From contig JBALVY010000001.1 in NCBI GenBank assembly GCA_036960375.1, positions 310,001-374,000 on the forward strand: DNA of 64,000 nt, given 5' to 3'. The position numbers were made by a program, and so were the translations under genes. The notes under the pieces are model-generated. The model did not search any database, was not told the DNA's origin, and was given only the letters and a program-made list of their open reading frames with translations. This DNA comes from CAWVSB01 sp036960375. Its GTDB lineage: Bacteria > Pseudomonadota > Gammaproteobacteria > Pseudomonadales > CAWVSB01. Every line of letters begins with the position of its first letter. Within the stretch, counting starts at the first letter, position 1. Positions 15,611-23,967 of the stretch are shown one piece after another.

Positions 15611-18109
15611 ATGAAACTCAAATTCCAGAAAAAATCTCGTCTTATGGGCCTAGCCATTGTGGCAGCCAGCCTCAGTATAGAACCTGTTCTCGCCCAAACA
15701 ATGCTAGAAGAAGTTATTGTTACGGCAAATAAGCGTGAGACCGCTTTGATGAAAACCGGTATCTCTATAACAGCGTTTACGGCCGATCATCTTAAAGAAT
15801 ACGGTATTGATAATCTAGAGGATCTGACAGCCGCTACGCCTAACTTGCAAGTGACTGGCACTGATCGTATTACCATTCGTGGTGTGGGTATAGACCTTGT
15901 GACACTGGGTATCGATCCCGGCGTTGGCACTTACGCAGACGGCTTTTACCTCAGCGGCGTAGGCCCCTACCGCGCAAATAATTTTTATGATCTTGAGCGT
16001 ATCGAAGTCTTGCGTGGTCCACAGGGCACGTTATACGGCCGTAATACAGCTGGCGGTGCGGTTAATCTTGTCAGCAAAAAACCACAGTCTGAATTTGAAG
16101 GCGAAGTGAATGTGGAAGTGGGCAACGAAGGTTATACCGTTGCGCAGGGTATGTTGAATATTCCAATGGGTGATAAGTTTGCATTGCGCGGCTCTTTGTC
16201 CAAAATCGATCGTGATGGTCTGCAAACTAATGATGTCGGTCCTGATGTTGACGCAATAGATAACAAATCATACGACACCACATTGCGAGCGGATTGGACA
16301 GATAGCTGGCGTACCGACTTCCGTGCCTTTGGTTACAATCGCGCAGGGGCGCCTACTTCTGGTTATATGACCGAAGCCTATGATACGACAACCTGGTTTT
16401 TCCCTAGTGCTGTCACCGTGAATCCACAATTTGGTTGGGATCAGGCAAACCCCGCAGTAAATGATAAAAGTGCAACCAGCCTCGATGTTGAAAATTCGCA
16501 GGATGAGAAGCACAATAACTTTTTGTTGACCAACATTAACGATGTGGGCGATGTAGAAATAAAATACATCGGTGGTTATTCAAAATCAGAGCAAGATAAA
16601 ACCCGGGATTTGGACTTTTCATCTGCAACCGCGTCAAGCGTGGTGGAGCATGAAACTTACGACATTGAGCGGACCAGTCATGAACTGACTTTCACTTCTG
16701 ATTTCGACAGCAAGCTGAATTTTGTTGGTGGCTTGTATTACTTCAAGTCTGATGAAAAGGCGTATTTCGATTATGCCAATGCGACAGATCCTATTTATTC
16801 GACAGATATGACCTGGGCAACTGATCTTGTCACGCTAGCTCTCGCTCTTCCTACCCCCTTTCCATACTTTCCCGGCCAGCGCTATGGGATCGCTACACTC
16901 CCAGGTGCTTTGATGGGCTTGTACTATTTCGGAGATCCGGAATTCAAACCGTACGACGATTTTGTGGGTGATCCGCAGAATAGAAACTTCTGGGTTGATA
17001 TAGAGCTTGAGACCGAATCCTATGCGGCCTACGGGCAACTTGATTACGACCTATCGGATAAATGGAATTTCACCTTAGGTCTGCGTTACTCCTACGATGA
17101 AAAGACTGGATATGAAAATTCCACTGCTTTTGTAGGCGCAACTGAGGACTATGACGCAGCGTTTTATTATCCCGTCGGCGGCACACCCGAAGAGCCCATA
17201 TATGGATTGGTTATATTGGAATCTGAAACCCATAAAATGGCGGGCAACAGTATCGGCTATCCTTTACACAACTCGGACATCGCAAGTGATAATGAAGACT
17301 GGGACAACCTGAGCGGTTTGCTTCGCGCAGAATACTCGCTGGATGACAGTGGATTTATTTATGGATCAATTAGCACCGGTTATCGCGCTGGTGGGTTTAA
17401 TCTCGGTCAGCCGGCCGAAGGCATTGATGGCTTTGACCCGGAGGAAATTATTTCTTATGAGCTGGGGTATAAGGGCACGCTAGTAGACAATACTCTGAAT
17501 TTCGATGTGGCTGCTTTTTTCTATGATTACAGCGATATGCAGGTAAATCAGCAGTTTTTTAAGGACGGTGTCATCGGCAACGAAATCAATAATGCGGGTA
17601 GCGCTGAAGTGAAAGGCATTGAGATGCAAGTTGCCTGGCTGCTCAGTGACCAGTTGACCCTGTCGGGCAACTACGCCTATACCGACGCAGAGTATACGGA
17701 TTTCGTTACTATCAATACCAGTGCAGGCGAGACCGAGCCGGAGAATCTTGCGGGCAATAAGCTGAACCGTTCGCCCGAGAATACCTTTAGTGCGGCAATC
17801 AACTATTGGATCCCTCTGGGTGATGCAGGCAACTTGTCGCTGACGGCGTCCTATAGCTGGATGGACGAGCAGTATACCGATGCCTTTAATGACGAAAGGG
17901 GCCTGGTTGAAAGCTGGGATCGTGCGGATGCACGTGCTACCTGGACTTCCGCATCAGAGAGCTTGGCAATCACCGGCTATATCAAAAATATTGCCGATGA
18001 TCGTTATACCGTTGACGCCGTGGTGGGAGGCGCTAGTGGCGGTTTTCAACGTGTCGAACGCTTGGCAGATCCACGTATGTACGGTGTACGTGTGACCTAC
18101 AAGTTCTAA
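15611..18109 (+). CDS. TonB-dependent outer membrane receptor
   Basis: An 832-aa outer membrane active transporter. It has a signal peptide (about residues 1-29, ending PVLA), a TonB-box-like LEEVIVTANKRE right after it, a plug domain with IRGVGIDL and LRGPQGTLYGRNTAGGAVNL, then a beta-barrel ending in the C-terminal Phe of VTYKF. The plug wording resembles receptors common in sphingomonads and marine gammaproteobacteria that carry carbon substrates as well as iron complexes. The substrate is unknown. Its place ahead of hydrolase and oxidase genes suggests import of their substrate. A strong terminator follows the stop. Confidence 0.9.
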   Translation: MKLKFQKKSRLMGLAIVAASLSIEPVLAQTMLEEVIVTANKRETALMKTGISITAFTADHLKEYGIDNLEDLTAATPNLQVTGTDRITIRGVGIDLVTLGIDPGVGTYADGFYLSGVGPYRANNFYDLERIEVLRGPQGTLYGRNTAGGAVNLVSKKPQSEFEGEVNVEVGNEGYTVAQGMLNIPMGDKFALRGSLSKIDRDGLQTNDVGPDVDAIDNKSYDTTLRADWTDSWRTDFRAFGYNRAGAPTSGYMTEAYDTTTWFFPSAVTVNPQFGWDQANPAVNDKSATSLDVENSQDEKHNNFLLTNINDVGDVEIKYIGGYSKSEQDKTRDLDFSSATASSVVEHETYDIERTSHELTFTSDFDSKLNFVGGLYYFKSDEKAYFDYANATDPIYSTDMTWATDLVTLALALPTPFPYFPGQRYGIATLPGALMGLYYFGDPEFKPYDDFVGDPQNRNFWVDIELETESYAAYGQLDYDLSDKWNFTLGLRYSYDEKTGYENSTAFVGATEDYDAAFYYPVGGTPEEPIYGLVILESETHKMAGNSIGYPLHNSDIASDNEDWDNLSGLLRAEYSLDDSGFIYGSISTGYRAGGFNLGQPAEGIDGFDPEEIISYELGYKGTLVDNTLNFDVAAFFYDYSDMQVNQQFFKDGVIGNEINNAGSAEVKGIEMQVAWLLSDQLTLSGNYAYTDAEYTDFVTINTSAGETEPENLAGNKLNRSPENTFSAAINYWIPLGDAGNLSLTASYSWMDEQYTDAFNDERGLVESWDRADARATWTSASESLAITGYIKNIADDRYTVDAVVGGASGGFQRVERLADPRMYGVRVTYKF

Positions 18110-18141
18110 CCCCTCGCTGATTTTTGTAGGATCAGTGTTTC

Positions 18142-18175
18142 ATGGGTATGTGGTTAACACATGCCCATTTTTTTT
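18142..18175 (+). terminator. Rho-independent terminator between receptor and fusion gene
   Basis: Stem ATGGGTATGTG / CACATGCCCAT (11 bp with one T-G wobble), loop GTTAA, followed by eight Ts. Only 31 bp separate it from the next start codon, so the downstream genes depend on read-through or on a promoter hidden in this region. Confidence 0.85.
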
Positions 18176-18206
18176 CCCTATTAGATGGCTCGTTAAGGAT
18201 ATTCCT

Positions 18207-21008
18207 ATGCGCCCGGACATCTCTACACGCCTCTCCATACTGTGCCAAGGTATTCTATTAGCCATTGCGTTATTAGCCAGCGTAAATAGCTATGCCACAA
18301 CAGTGCAAGATGTTGATCACGAAGTGATTACCATTTGGAGTCAGGGTGTGCGTCTGGAAGGTGATATCTATAAACCCAAGGGTCTGGCAGCCGATGCAAA
18401 GTTACCAGGAATACTGCTGGTTCATGGCTGGGGTGGCACCAAGCAACATTTACAAAATCGTTATGGGCCGCAATTTGCCGAGTTAGGTTTTATTGTGCTC
18501 GCATTTGATTACAAAGGCTGGGGTAAAAGCGATGGGCCCTTATTGTTATACGAGCCCTTGCCTCAAATAGAAGAGACTGGTGATGTTTCAGTCAACGCCA
18601 AGCACATTCGTAAGATCGTTAACCCTTTATCTATGCTGGAAGATGCCCGAGCAGCCTTGCATTATTTGGTAGGCGAGCCACAGGTTATCGCTAACAACAT
18701 CGGTATTTGGGGTACCAGCTTGGGCGGCGGAATCGCGCTGGTTACAGCGGCCAAGGATGACCGAATTAAAGCCTATGTCGATCAGATTGGTGCGGTCAAT
18801 TTTAAAGCCAACCTCGAAATGATCACCGACAAGATGTCGCAACGCTGGGAAACACAGCAGGCGCGCGGGAATATTTCTCCCTACCCGGGCCCGGAGGCGG
18901 TAATTACTCCGGCTTTAAAAGGCTTTCCCGATTGGATCGCGATGAAACGCTATGATCCTTTTTCCTACGTCGAAAAGCTGAATGTGCCTACGCTGATTAT
19001 CGATGCCGAAGAGGAAGAGCTTTTCGCCAGAGATAAAAATGGCATGGTATTACATGCCGCTATTAAAGATCGTCTGGAAACAAAATATGTCACTTATCCC
19101 GGCAAACATTACGACATGTACGCGGGTGAACAATACGAACATGCTCTTGCCGATGCGCAACAGTGGTTTGTCAAATATTTAAAAGGCAGTGAGGCCGGTC
19201 CGCTGCTTTATAAAACACATTGTGCGCTATGTCACTCCAACCCGGCGGTACGGGCACCGACGTTTAGCGCGCTTAAAGGTATGAGTCAGTCAAAAGTTCT
19301 ATTTGCGATGACTGAAGGCAAGATGAAAGACCAAGCCTCAGCTTTGAGCGATGAGCAACGTGAAGCTCTTGCTCGATACCTGACCGCCGGTGTGGAAGAC
19401 CCACGAGCCTGGGAAGCTACTGCTGACTGTGGCAGCGCTTATAAAGCACCCCAAGAGATGACTGCGTTGGTTGGCGGTTGGGGTTTGGGAAATAAAAACT
19501 TGCGTTATCAGCCAGCAAAATTGGCCGGCATGAACGCTGAAGACCTACCGAATTTGGATCTTGCCTGGGCGCAGGGTTTTCCCGGCACAACAGAAATGCG
19601 TTCGCAGCCGGTAGTCACCGAAGACTCTCTCTATATTGGCGTGCAGGATACCAATACCGTTTATGCCTTTGATCTTGATAGCGGTTGCCTGCAATGGACT
19701 CATCGTGGTGTTGCGCCAATTCGCTCTGCATTGAGTTTCGGCCGTATGCCGGATACCGACCAGCCAATACTTTTTTATGGCGATGTCGGCGGCAACGTCA
19801 ACGTGATTAGTGCAGCCGACGGTACCACGCTGTGGTCGGTGTCGATGGGATTAACAGACGCCATGGTGACTGGTACGCCAGTATTACAGGACGACAGCTT
19901 GTATGTTCCTTTATCGACCAGTGAAATAGGTAAAACCTTCAGGGCCACCTATGAATGCTGTAAGGCGCATGGTGGTGTGAGTGCGCTGGATCTTCGTACG
20001 GGTAAAATTCTGTGGACTTATGAAACTACAGCACCTGCTCAACTGGTGGGTGAAAATTCGGTAGGCACACCTTTATGGGGGCCGTCTGGTGCGCCGGTGT
20101 GGACTACGCCAGCCATAGATACCAAACGTAATCTGCTATATATCGGCACCGGTGAAAACTACTCTCACCCGGCGACAGCGACCAGCGATGCAATCATTGC
20201 ACTGGACTTAGATAGCGGAAAACCGGTGTGGACCTACCAGGCTCTGGCAGACGATGTCTATACCATGGCCTGTCGTAGTTATATGGGTTTCCCCGACGGC
20301 CCAAGTTGCCCCGAGAACTACGGCCCGGATTTTGATTTTGGTGCCTCGGTAATTATTGCAACAGACAAAAACGGCAAAGACATACTCTTGGCTGGCCAAA
20401 AATCCGGTGATGTCTATGCCTTGGACCCTGACAATAAGGGTGCAGTTATATGGCACAAAAAATTGTCTGACGGCACTCCTGTTGGAGGAATTCACTGGGG
20501 CATGAGTGTTATTGGCGACAAGGTCTTTGTACCAATCGCCGATCCGGATTGGCCCATAGTCGGCTGGAAATATCAGTCTATGTCTGGCCTGGTGGCTTTG
20601 GATATTACTAGTGGCGAGCAAGCCTGGCGACACAAAGCATCGCGCGGCTGCGACATTGACTTAACTGCCTTTAACGACACCACTAAAACTCATACTGAGA
20701 CATGGCCGGCATGCCATTTTCTCTATGGCTTCTCGGGTGCCGCCGTGGGTATAGACGGTGCTGTTTTAGCGGGCGCACTCAACGGTAAGCTAAACGCGTT
20801 TTCGACCAAGGACGGCGCACTGTTGTGGCAGTTTGATACCAATAGATCATTCGATACGCTCAACGGCGTGAAGGCACATGGTGGCGCGCTGGATAACGCC
20901 AGTACCGTGGCAGCTGGAGGCAGGTTAATTGTGCAAAGTGGTTACAGCTATATCAACCAAATGCCGGGCAACGTATTACTGGTATTTAAATTAAAAAGTA
21001 CCGAATAG
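18207..21008 (+). CDS. Fusion: alpha/beta hydrolase - cytochrome c - PQQ-dependent (PVA-dehydrogenase-like) beta-propeller
   Basis: A 933-aa exported protein with a signal peptide (about residues 1-31). Residues about 35-325 are an alpha/beta hydrolase: oxyanion HGWGG, nucleophile GTSLGGG (S171), acid D266 in LIIDAEEEE and H301 in YPGKHYD. Residues about 330-400 are a cytochrome c with CALCH (C339, C342, H343) and likely distal M373. Residues about 415-930 are a PQQ propeller with repeated ALDxxTGKxxWxY-type motifs, a vicinal Cys pair (C584-C585) and a GPDFDFGAS block, as in polyvinyl-alcohol dehydrogenase (cytochrome). It would hydrolyse an ester and oxidise the alcohol in the periplasm, passing electrons to heme. 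The substrate is unknown. ATG 18207 is chosen because it yields the signal peptide, and upstream codons lie in a terminator. Confidence 0.88.
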   Translation: MRPDISTRLSILCQGILLAIALLASVNSYATTVQDVDHEVITIWSQGVRLEGDIYKPKGLAADAKLPGILLVHGWGGTKQHLQNRYGPQFAELGFIVLAFDYKGWGKSDGPLLLYEPLPQIEETGDVSVNAKHIRKIVNPLSMLEDARAALHYLVGEPQVIANNIGIWGTSLGGGIALVTAAKDDRIKAYVDQIGAVNFKANLEMITDKMSQRWETQQARGNISPYPGPEAVITPALKGFPDWIAMKRYDPFSYVEKLNVPTLIIDAEEEELFARDKNGMVLHAAIKDRLETKYVTYPGKHYDMYAGEQYEHALADAQQWFVKYLKGSEAGPLLYKTHCALCHSNPAVRAPTFSALKGMSQSKVLFAMTEGKMKDQASALSDEQREALARYLTAGVEDPRAWEATADCGSAYKAPQEMTALVGGWGLGNKNLRYQPAKLAGMNAEDLPNLDLAWAQGFPGTTEMRSQPVVTEDSLYIGVQDTNTVYAFDLDSGCLQWTHRGVAPIRSALSFGRMPDTDQPILFYGDVGGNVNVISAADGTTLWSVSMGLTDAMVTGTPVLQDDSLYVPLSTSEIGKTFRATYECCKAHGGVSALDLRTGKILWTYETTAPAQLVGENSVGTPLWGPSGAPVWTTPAIDTKRNLLYIGTGENYSHPATATSDAIIALDLDSGKPVWTYQALADDVYTMACRSYMGFPDGPSCPENYGPDFDFGASVIIATDKNGKDILLAGQKSGDVYALDPDNKGAVIWHKKLSDGTPVGGIHWGMSVIGDKVFVPIADPDWPIVGWKYQSMSGLVALDITSGEQAWRHKASRGCDIDLTAFNDTTKTHTETWPACHFLYGFSGAAVGIDGAVLAGALNGKLNAFSTKDGALLWQFDTNRSFDTLNGVKAHGGALDNASTVAAGGRLIVQSGYSYINQMPGNVLLVFKLKSTE

Positions 21009-21054
21009 CCCGGACCCTGAATTGTTTTGAATCTTTTAATGAGTAGAGCGAACT

Positions 21055-21867
21055 ATGTTTAAGACTGACCCCAATGCCAGCTATATGATGCCCGCCCATT
21101 TTGGGCCGCGCTACATGGGCGAAAAAACCTCCGGCTGGTATCACGATGTGACAGCCCTTGTGGTTCCCTACCGTACCGACAGAGAAAAACTGGCGGCGTA
21201 TTTACCCGCGCAGTTTGAAGTAGCCGAAGACCCTGTGGTGTCAGTGTTTTATGCCTGCAATAAAAAAGTCGATTGGCTGGCAGGTCGTGGCTACAACATG
21301 ATTGGGGTGAATGCCTCAGTGGTATTTAAAGGTGCTGAAGAGCAGCTGCAGGGCACCTATTCATTAGTCATCTGGGAGAACCTAACGGATCCGATATTGT
21401 CGGGCCGTGAACTGCAGGGCATCCCTAAAGTCTATGCCGATATACCAGACGCCACGCTGACAGATGGAAAATACAGCTGTAGCGCCAGTCATTTTGATAG
21501 TCAAATTCTGGCAATGTCGATCGATAATCTTCGCGATATCACAGCAGAAGAAGCTGAGGCCGCGATGAAAGATGGCGAGGGTAAAGACAACCCTATGGCT
21601 TGGCGATACATGCCGGCGCTTGGTGGCTTTGGTCCAGAAGCAGTTAACGAGATAAGCACATTCCCTTCGGAAAATGTTTTTACTGAAGCGAAGATCGGCC
21701 AAGGAAAAATCGATTGGAGTCATTTGAGCTGGGAACAAAATCCAACCCAGTACCACATCGTCAATGCTTTGGCAGAACTTCCGATTCTCGAATATCTCCC
21801 GGCCATGATGACTCGTGGCAGTACCAATCTTTCGCTGCCCGAGCGTTGGACTCGTAGCTTGCGATAA
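21055..21867 (+). CDS. Acetoacetate decarboxylase family protein
   Basis: A 270-aa cytosolic protein of the acetoacetate decarboxylase (ADC) superfamily. The GRELQGIPKVYAD block aligns with the active-site region of clostridial ADC. K125 matches the Schiff-base lysine, but the following lysine that lowers its pKa in true ADC is Val here. Other ADC-family members act as aldolase-dehydratases or cyclases, so simple decarboxylation is not assured. It lies 46 bp after the fusion gene on the same strand and probably acts on a later keto intermediate. Confidence 0.8.
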   Translation: MFKTDPNASYMMPAHFGPRYMGEKTSGWYHDVTALVVPYRTDREKLAAYLPAQFEVAEDPVVSVFYACNKKVDWLAGRGYNMIGVNASVVFKGAEEQLQGTYSLVIWENLTDPILSGRELQGIPKVYADIPDATLTDGKYSCSASHFDSQILAMSIDNLRDITAEEAEAAMKDGEGKDNPMAWRYMPALGGFGPEAVNEISTFPSENVFTEAKIGQGKIDWSHLSWEQNPTQYHIVNALAELPILEYLPAMMTRGSTNLSLPERWTRSLR

Positions 21868-21895
21868 ATATAAAAAATGGAATTATCGGTGCATT

Positions 21896-23146
21896 ATGAA
21901 AATTGAAGAAATAGATACAGTGTGTTTTATCGGTGCGGGAACCATGGGCTGCTTTAATGCCCTGATGGCCGCAGCTGCCGGTTATGACGCAGTGCTTTAT
22001 GACCTGTCTGAGGAGGCGCTTGTAGAGGCACCACTTACCTTGACTGACATGGCTGCGGCATTGGTGGAGGCAGGTTTTTTTGCGGCTCAGGATATCCCTG
22101 CAGCAATGAGCCGTATCCGCGTAAATTCGGATCTGGCTGCGGCGACGGCCAATGCAGATCTAGTGAGTGAGTCGGTATCAGAACGGCTGGAGGTCAAACG
22201 CGCAGTATTTAAACAGCTGGACGAACTATGCCCTCAGGGTGCTATTCTCACTACCAATACGTCGGCCTTATTGGTATCGGACATCGAGGATGCCGTTAAA
22301 CGTGGAGATCGGTTCGCCGCGCTGCATTCACATTTGGGTTCTCACCTGCTGGACATTGTTGGAGGCCCTCGTACTTCAGCGGAAACCATCGATATTTTGC
22401 AGCGTTATGTCATGAGTATTCATGGTGTTCCATTAGTGCTGAAAAAGGAGCACCCGGGTTATGTGCTCAATACTATGTTAGGTTCTATGCTGGCTATGGC
22501 AATGGTATTGGTGATAGAGGGTGTTGCCAGCAAAGAAGATATTGACAGGGCCTGGATGTCCTATCGCAAGGCGCCGATGGGCCCATTTGGTATGATGGAT
22601 TTATTTGGACTCAATGTTGTATACGACAGCTGGCAGAAACCAAACCCTGAGGCTGAGGCAAGTGGCTTGAAGGATAAAATCATCGCATTTTTGTTCTCCT
22701 ATATTAGTCGCAGTGCTCTTGGCGTAAAAACGGATGAAGGCTTCTATCATTACCCTGAACCCGCTTTTCAGCAAGATGACTTTCTGCAGACCTCAAACGA
22801 TCTATCTCTGCCCTATTATGCAATGATCGGAGTGATTATCGATAATGCGACCAATGTGGCGCGCAAAGGTGTCGCTAATATTGAAGATATCGACCGCGCA
22901 TGGATGGTAGGCACACACGCTGAGATTGGTCCATTTGGCATTGTTGACGCTTTGGGTATTGATGAGTTTCTCGCTATTTATTCGGCGCAAGTTGAGTTGG
23001 GACTATTTTCAAAAGAGTCGGCCGATTTGTTAAAGAGTTTTATGCAGCCTTATATAGATAAGCAACAGTTGGGTGAAAAAAGTGGTCAGGGATTTTACAC
23101 TTACCCTAAGCCGCGATTTCGGCAGCCAGGCTTCTTACCTGCTTAA
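21896..23146 (+). CDS. 3-hydroxyacyl-CoA dehydrogenase family protein, divergent
   Basis: A 416-aa NAD-binding oxidoreductase. It has an N-terminal Rossmann domain with FIGAGTMGCFNALMAA and TTNTSALLVSDI, and two C-terminal 3HCDH domains (repeated GPFGMMDLFGL and GPFGIVDALGI blocks, each with an IDRAWM-type helix). The usual HFFNPV active-site motif is replaced by HSHLGSHLL around H144, so the substrate may not be a standard acyl-CoA. ATG 21896 is preferred to the open frame from 21815 because that would run inside the preceding gene. Confidence 0.8.
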   Translation: MKIEEIDTVCFIGAGTMGCFNALMAAAAGYDAVLYDLSEEALVEAPLTLTDMAAALVEAGFFAAQDIPAAMSRIRVNSDLAAATANADLVSESVSERLEVKRAVFKQLDELCPQGAILTTNTSALLVSDIEDAVKRGDRFAALHSHLGSHLLDIVGGPRTSAETIDILQRYVMSIHGVPLVLKKEHPGYVLNTMLGSMLAMAMVLVIEGVASKEDIDRAWMSYRKAPMGPFGMMDLFGLNVVYDSWQKPNPEAEASGLKDKIIAFLFSYISRSALGVKTDEGFYHYPEPAFQQDDFLQTSNDLSLPYYAMIGVIIDNATNVARKGVANIEDIDRAWMVGTHAEIGPFGIVDALGIDEFLAIYSAQVELGLFSKESADLLKSFMQPYIDKQQLGEKSGQGFYTYPKPRFRQPGFLPA

Positions 23147-23159
23147 TAGGAAATGACAA

Positions 23160-23960
23160 ATGGGTATACTTAAAGGTAAGACAGCGCTAGTCACTGGCGG
23201 ATCGCGCGGCGTGGGCGCGGCGACAGCATCTTTATTGGCTGAGGCTGGAGCTAATGTTCTACTAACGGCACGCAATGTCGAGCTCGGCGAACAGGTAGCA
23301 GCCGGTATTGTAGAGCGCGGCGGCAGGGCAAAATTTTTGGCCCAGGATGTAGCCAGCGAAGCGGGCTGGAACGACAGTGTTGCGGCTTGCCTGAAGTTAT
23401 ACGGTGGCTTGCATATTGTGGTCAATAATGCCGGAGTACATCAGTCGAACAGTGTAGAGCAGAGCACAGAGGAAGATTTTGACTGGCAGGTGAATACCAA
23501 TTTACGCGGTGTATTTCTCGGCTGTAAAACGACGATTCCAGCCATCAGGGACTCTCTCTGCGAAGGTGAATACGGTGCCATCGTCAATGTTTCTTCGATT
23601 GCCGGTTTGGTCGGTACGGCTAATCAGGCACTCTATAGTATGACCAAGGGTGGCGTGCAGCTGTTCAGTAAATCGCTGGCTCTGGAGATGGCCGCCAACC
23701 GCACCCGTATTCGGGTCAATTGTGTCAATCCCGGTATGATCGATAACGACATGGGTGATCAGCTGGTACAGGAGTTGGTAGATACCGGCGTTTTTCCTAC
23801 TACCGATGCCGCCAGCCATTATTTACACAAACAGATTCCGATGAAGCGATTTGCCAAGCCGGAAGAAATTGCTAAAGCCATTCTTTTTCTCGTCAGTGAC
23901 AATGCGTCCTATATGACCGGCACTGAACTGGTTCTTGATGGCGGCTTTACAGCAGGGTAG
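23160..23960 (+). CDS. Short-chain dehydrogenase/reductase
   Basis: A 266-aa classical SDR. It has the cofactor motif TGGSRGVG at residues 14-21, NNAG, the catalytic Ser in NVSSIAG, Y159 and K163 in YSMTK, and the C-terminal LDGGFTAG. It oxidises or reduces a hydroxyl/carbonyl pair using NAD(P). The substrate cannot be read from sequence, but FabG-like and hydroxysteroid-type SDRs share this layout. It starts 13 bp after the 3HCDH gene and 7 bp before the transporter. Confidence 0.9.
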   Translation: MGILKGKTALVTGGSRGVGAATASLLAEAGANVLLTARNVELGEQVAAGIVERGGRAKFLAQDVASEAGWNDSVAACLKLYGGLHIVVNNAGVHQSNSVEQSTEEDFDWQVNTNLRGVFLGCKTTIPAIRDSLCEGEYGAIVNVSSIAGLVGTANQALYSMTKGGVQLFSKSLALEMAANRTRIRVNCVNPGMIDNDMGDQLVQELVDTGVFPTTDAASHYLHKQIPMKRFAKPEEIAKAILFLVSDNASYMTGTELVLDGGFTAG

Positions 23961-23967
23961 AAGGGTC

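Noticed and set aside
18135..18206. Longer start for the fusion protein at 18135.
   Set aside because: These codons form the terminator hairpin; ATG 18207 yields a normal signal peptide and has a ribosome site.
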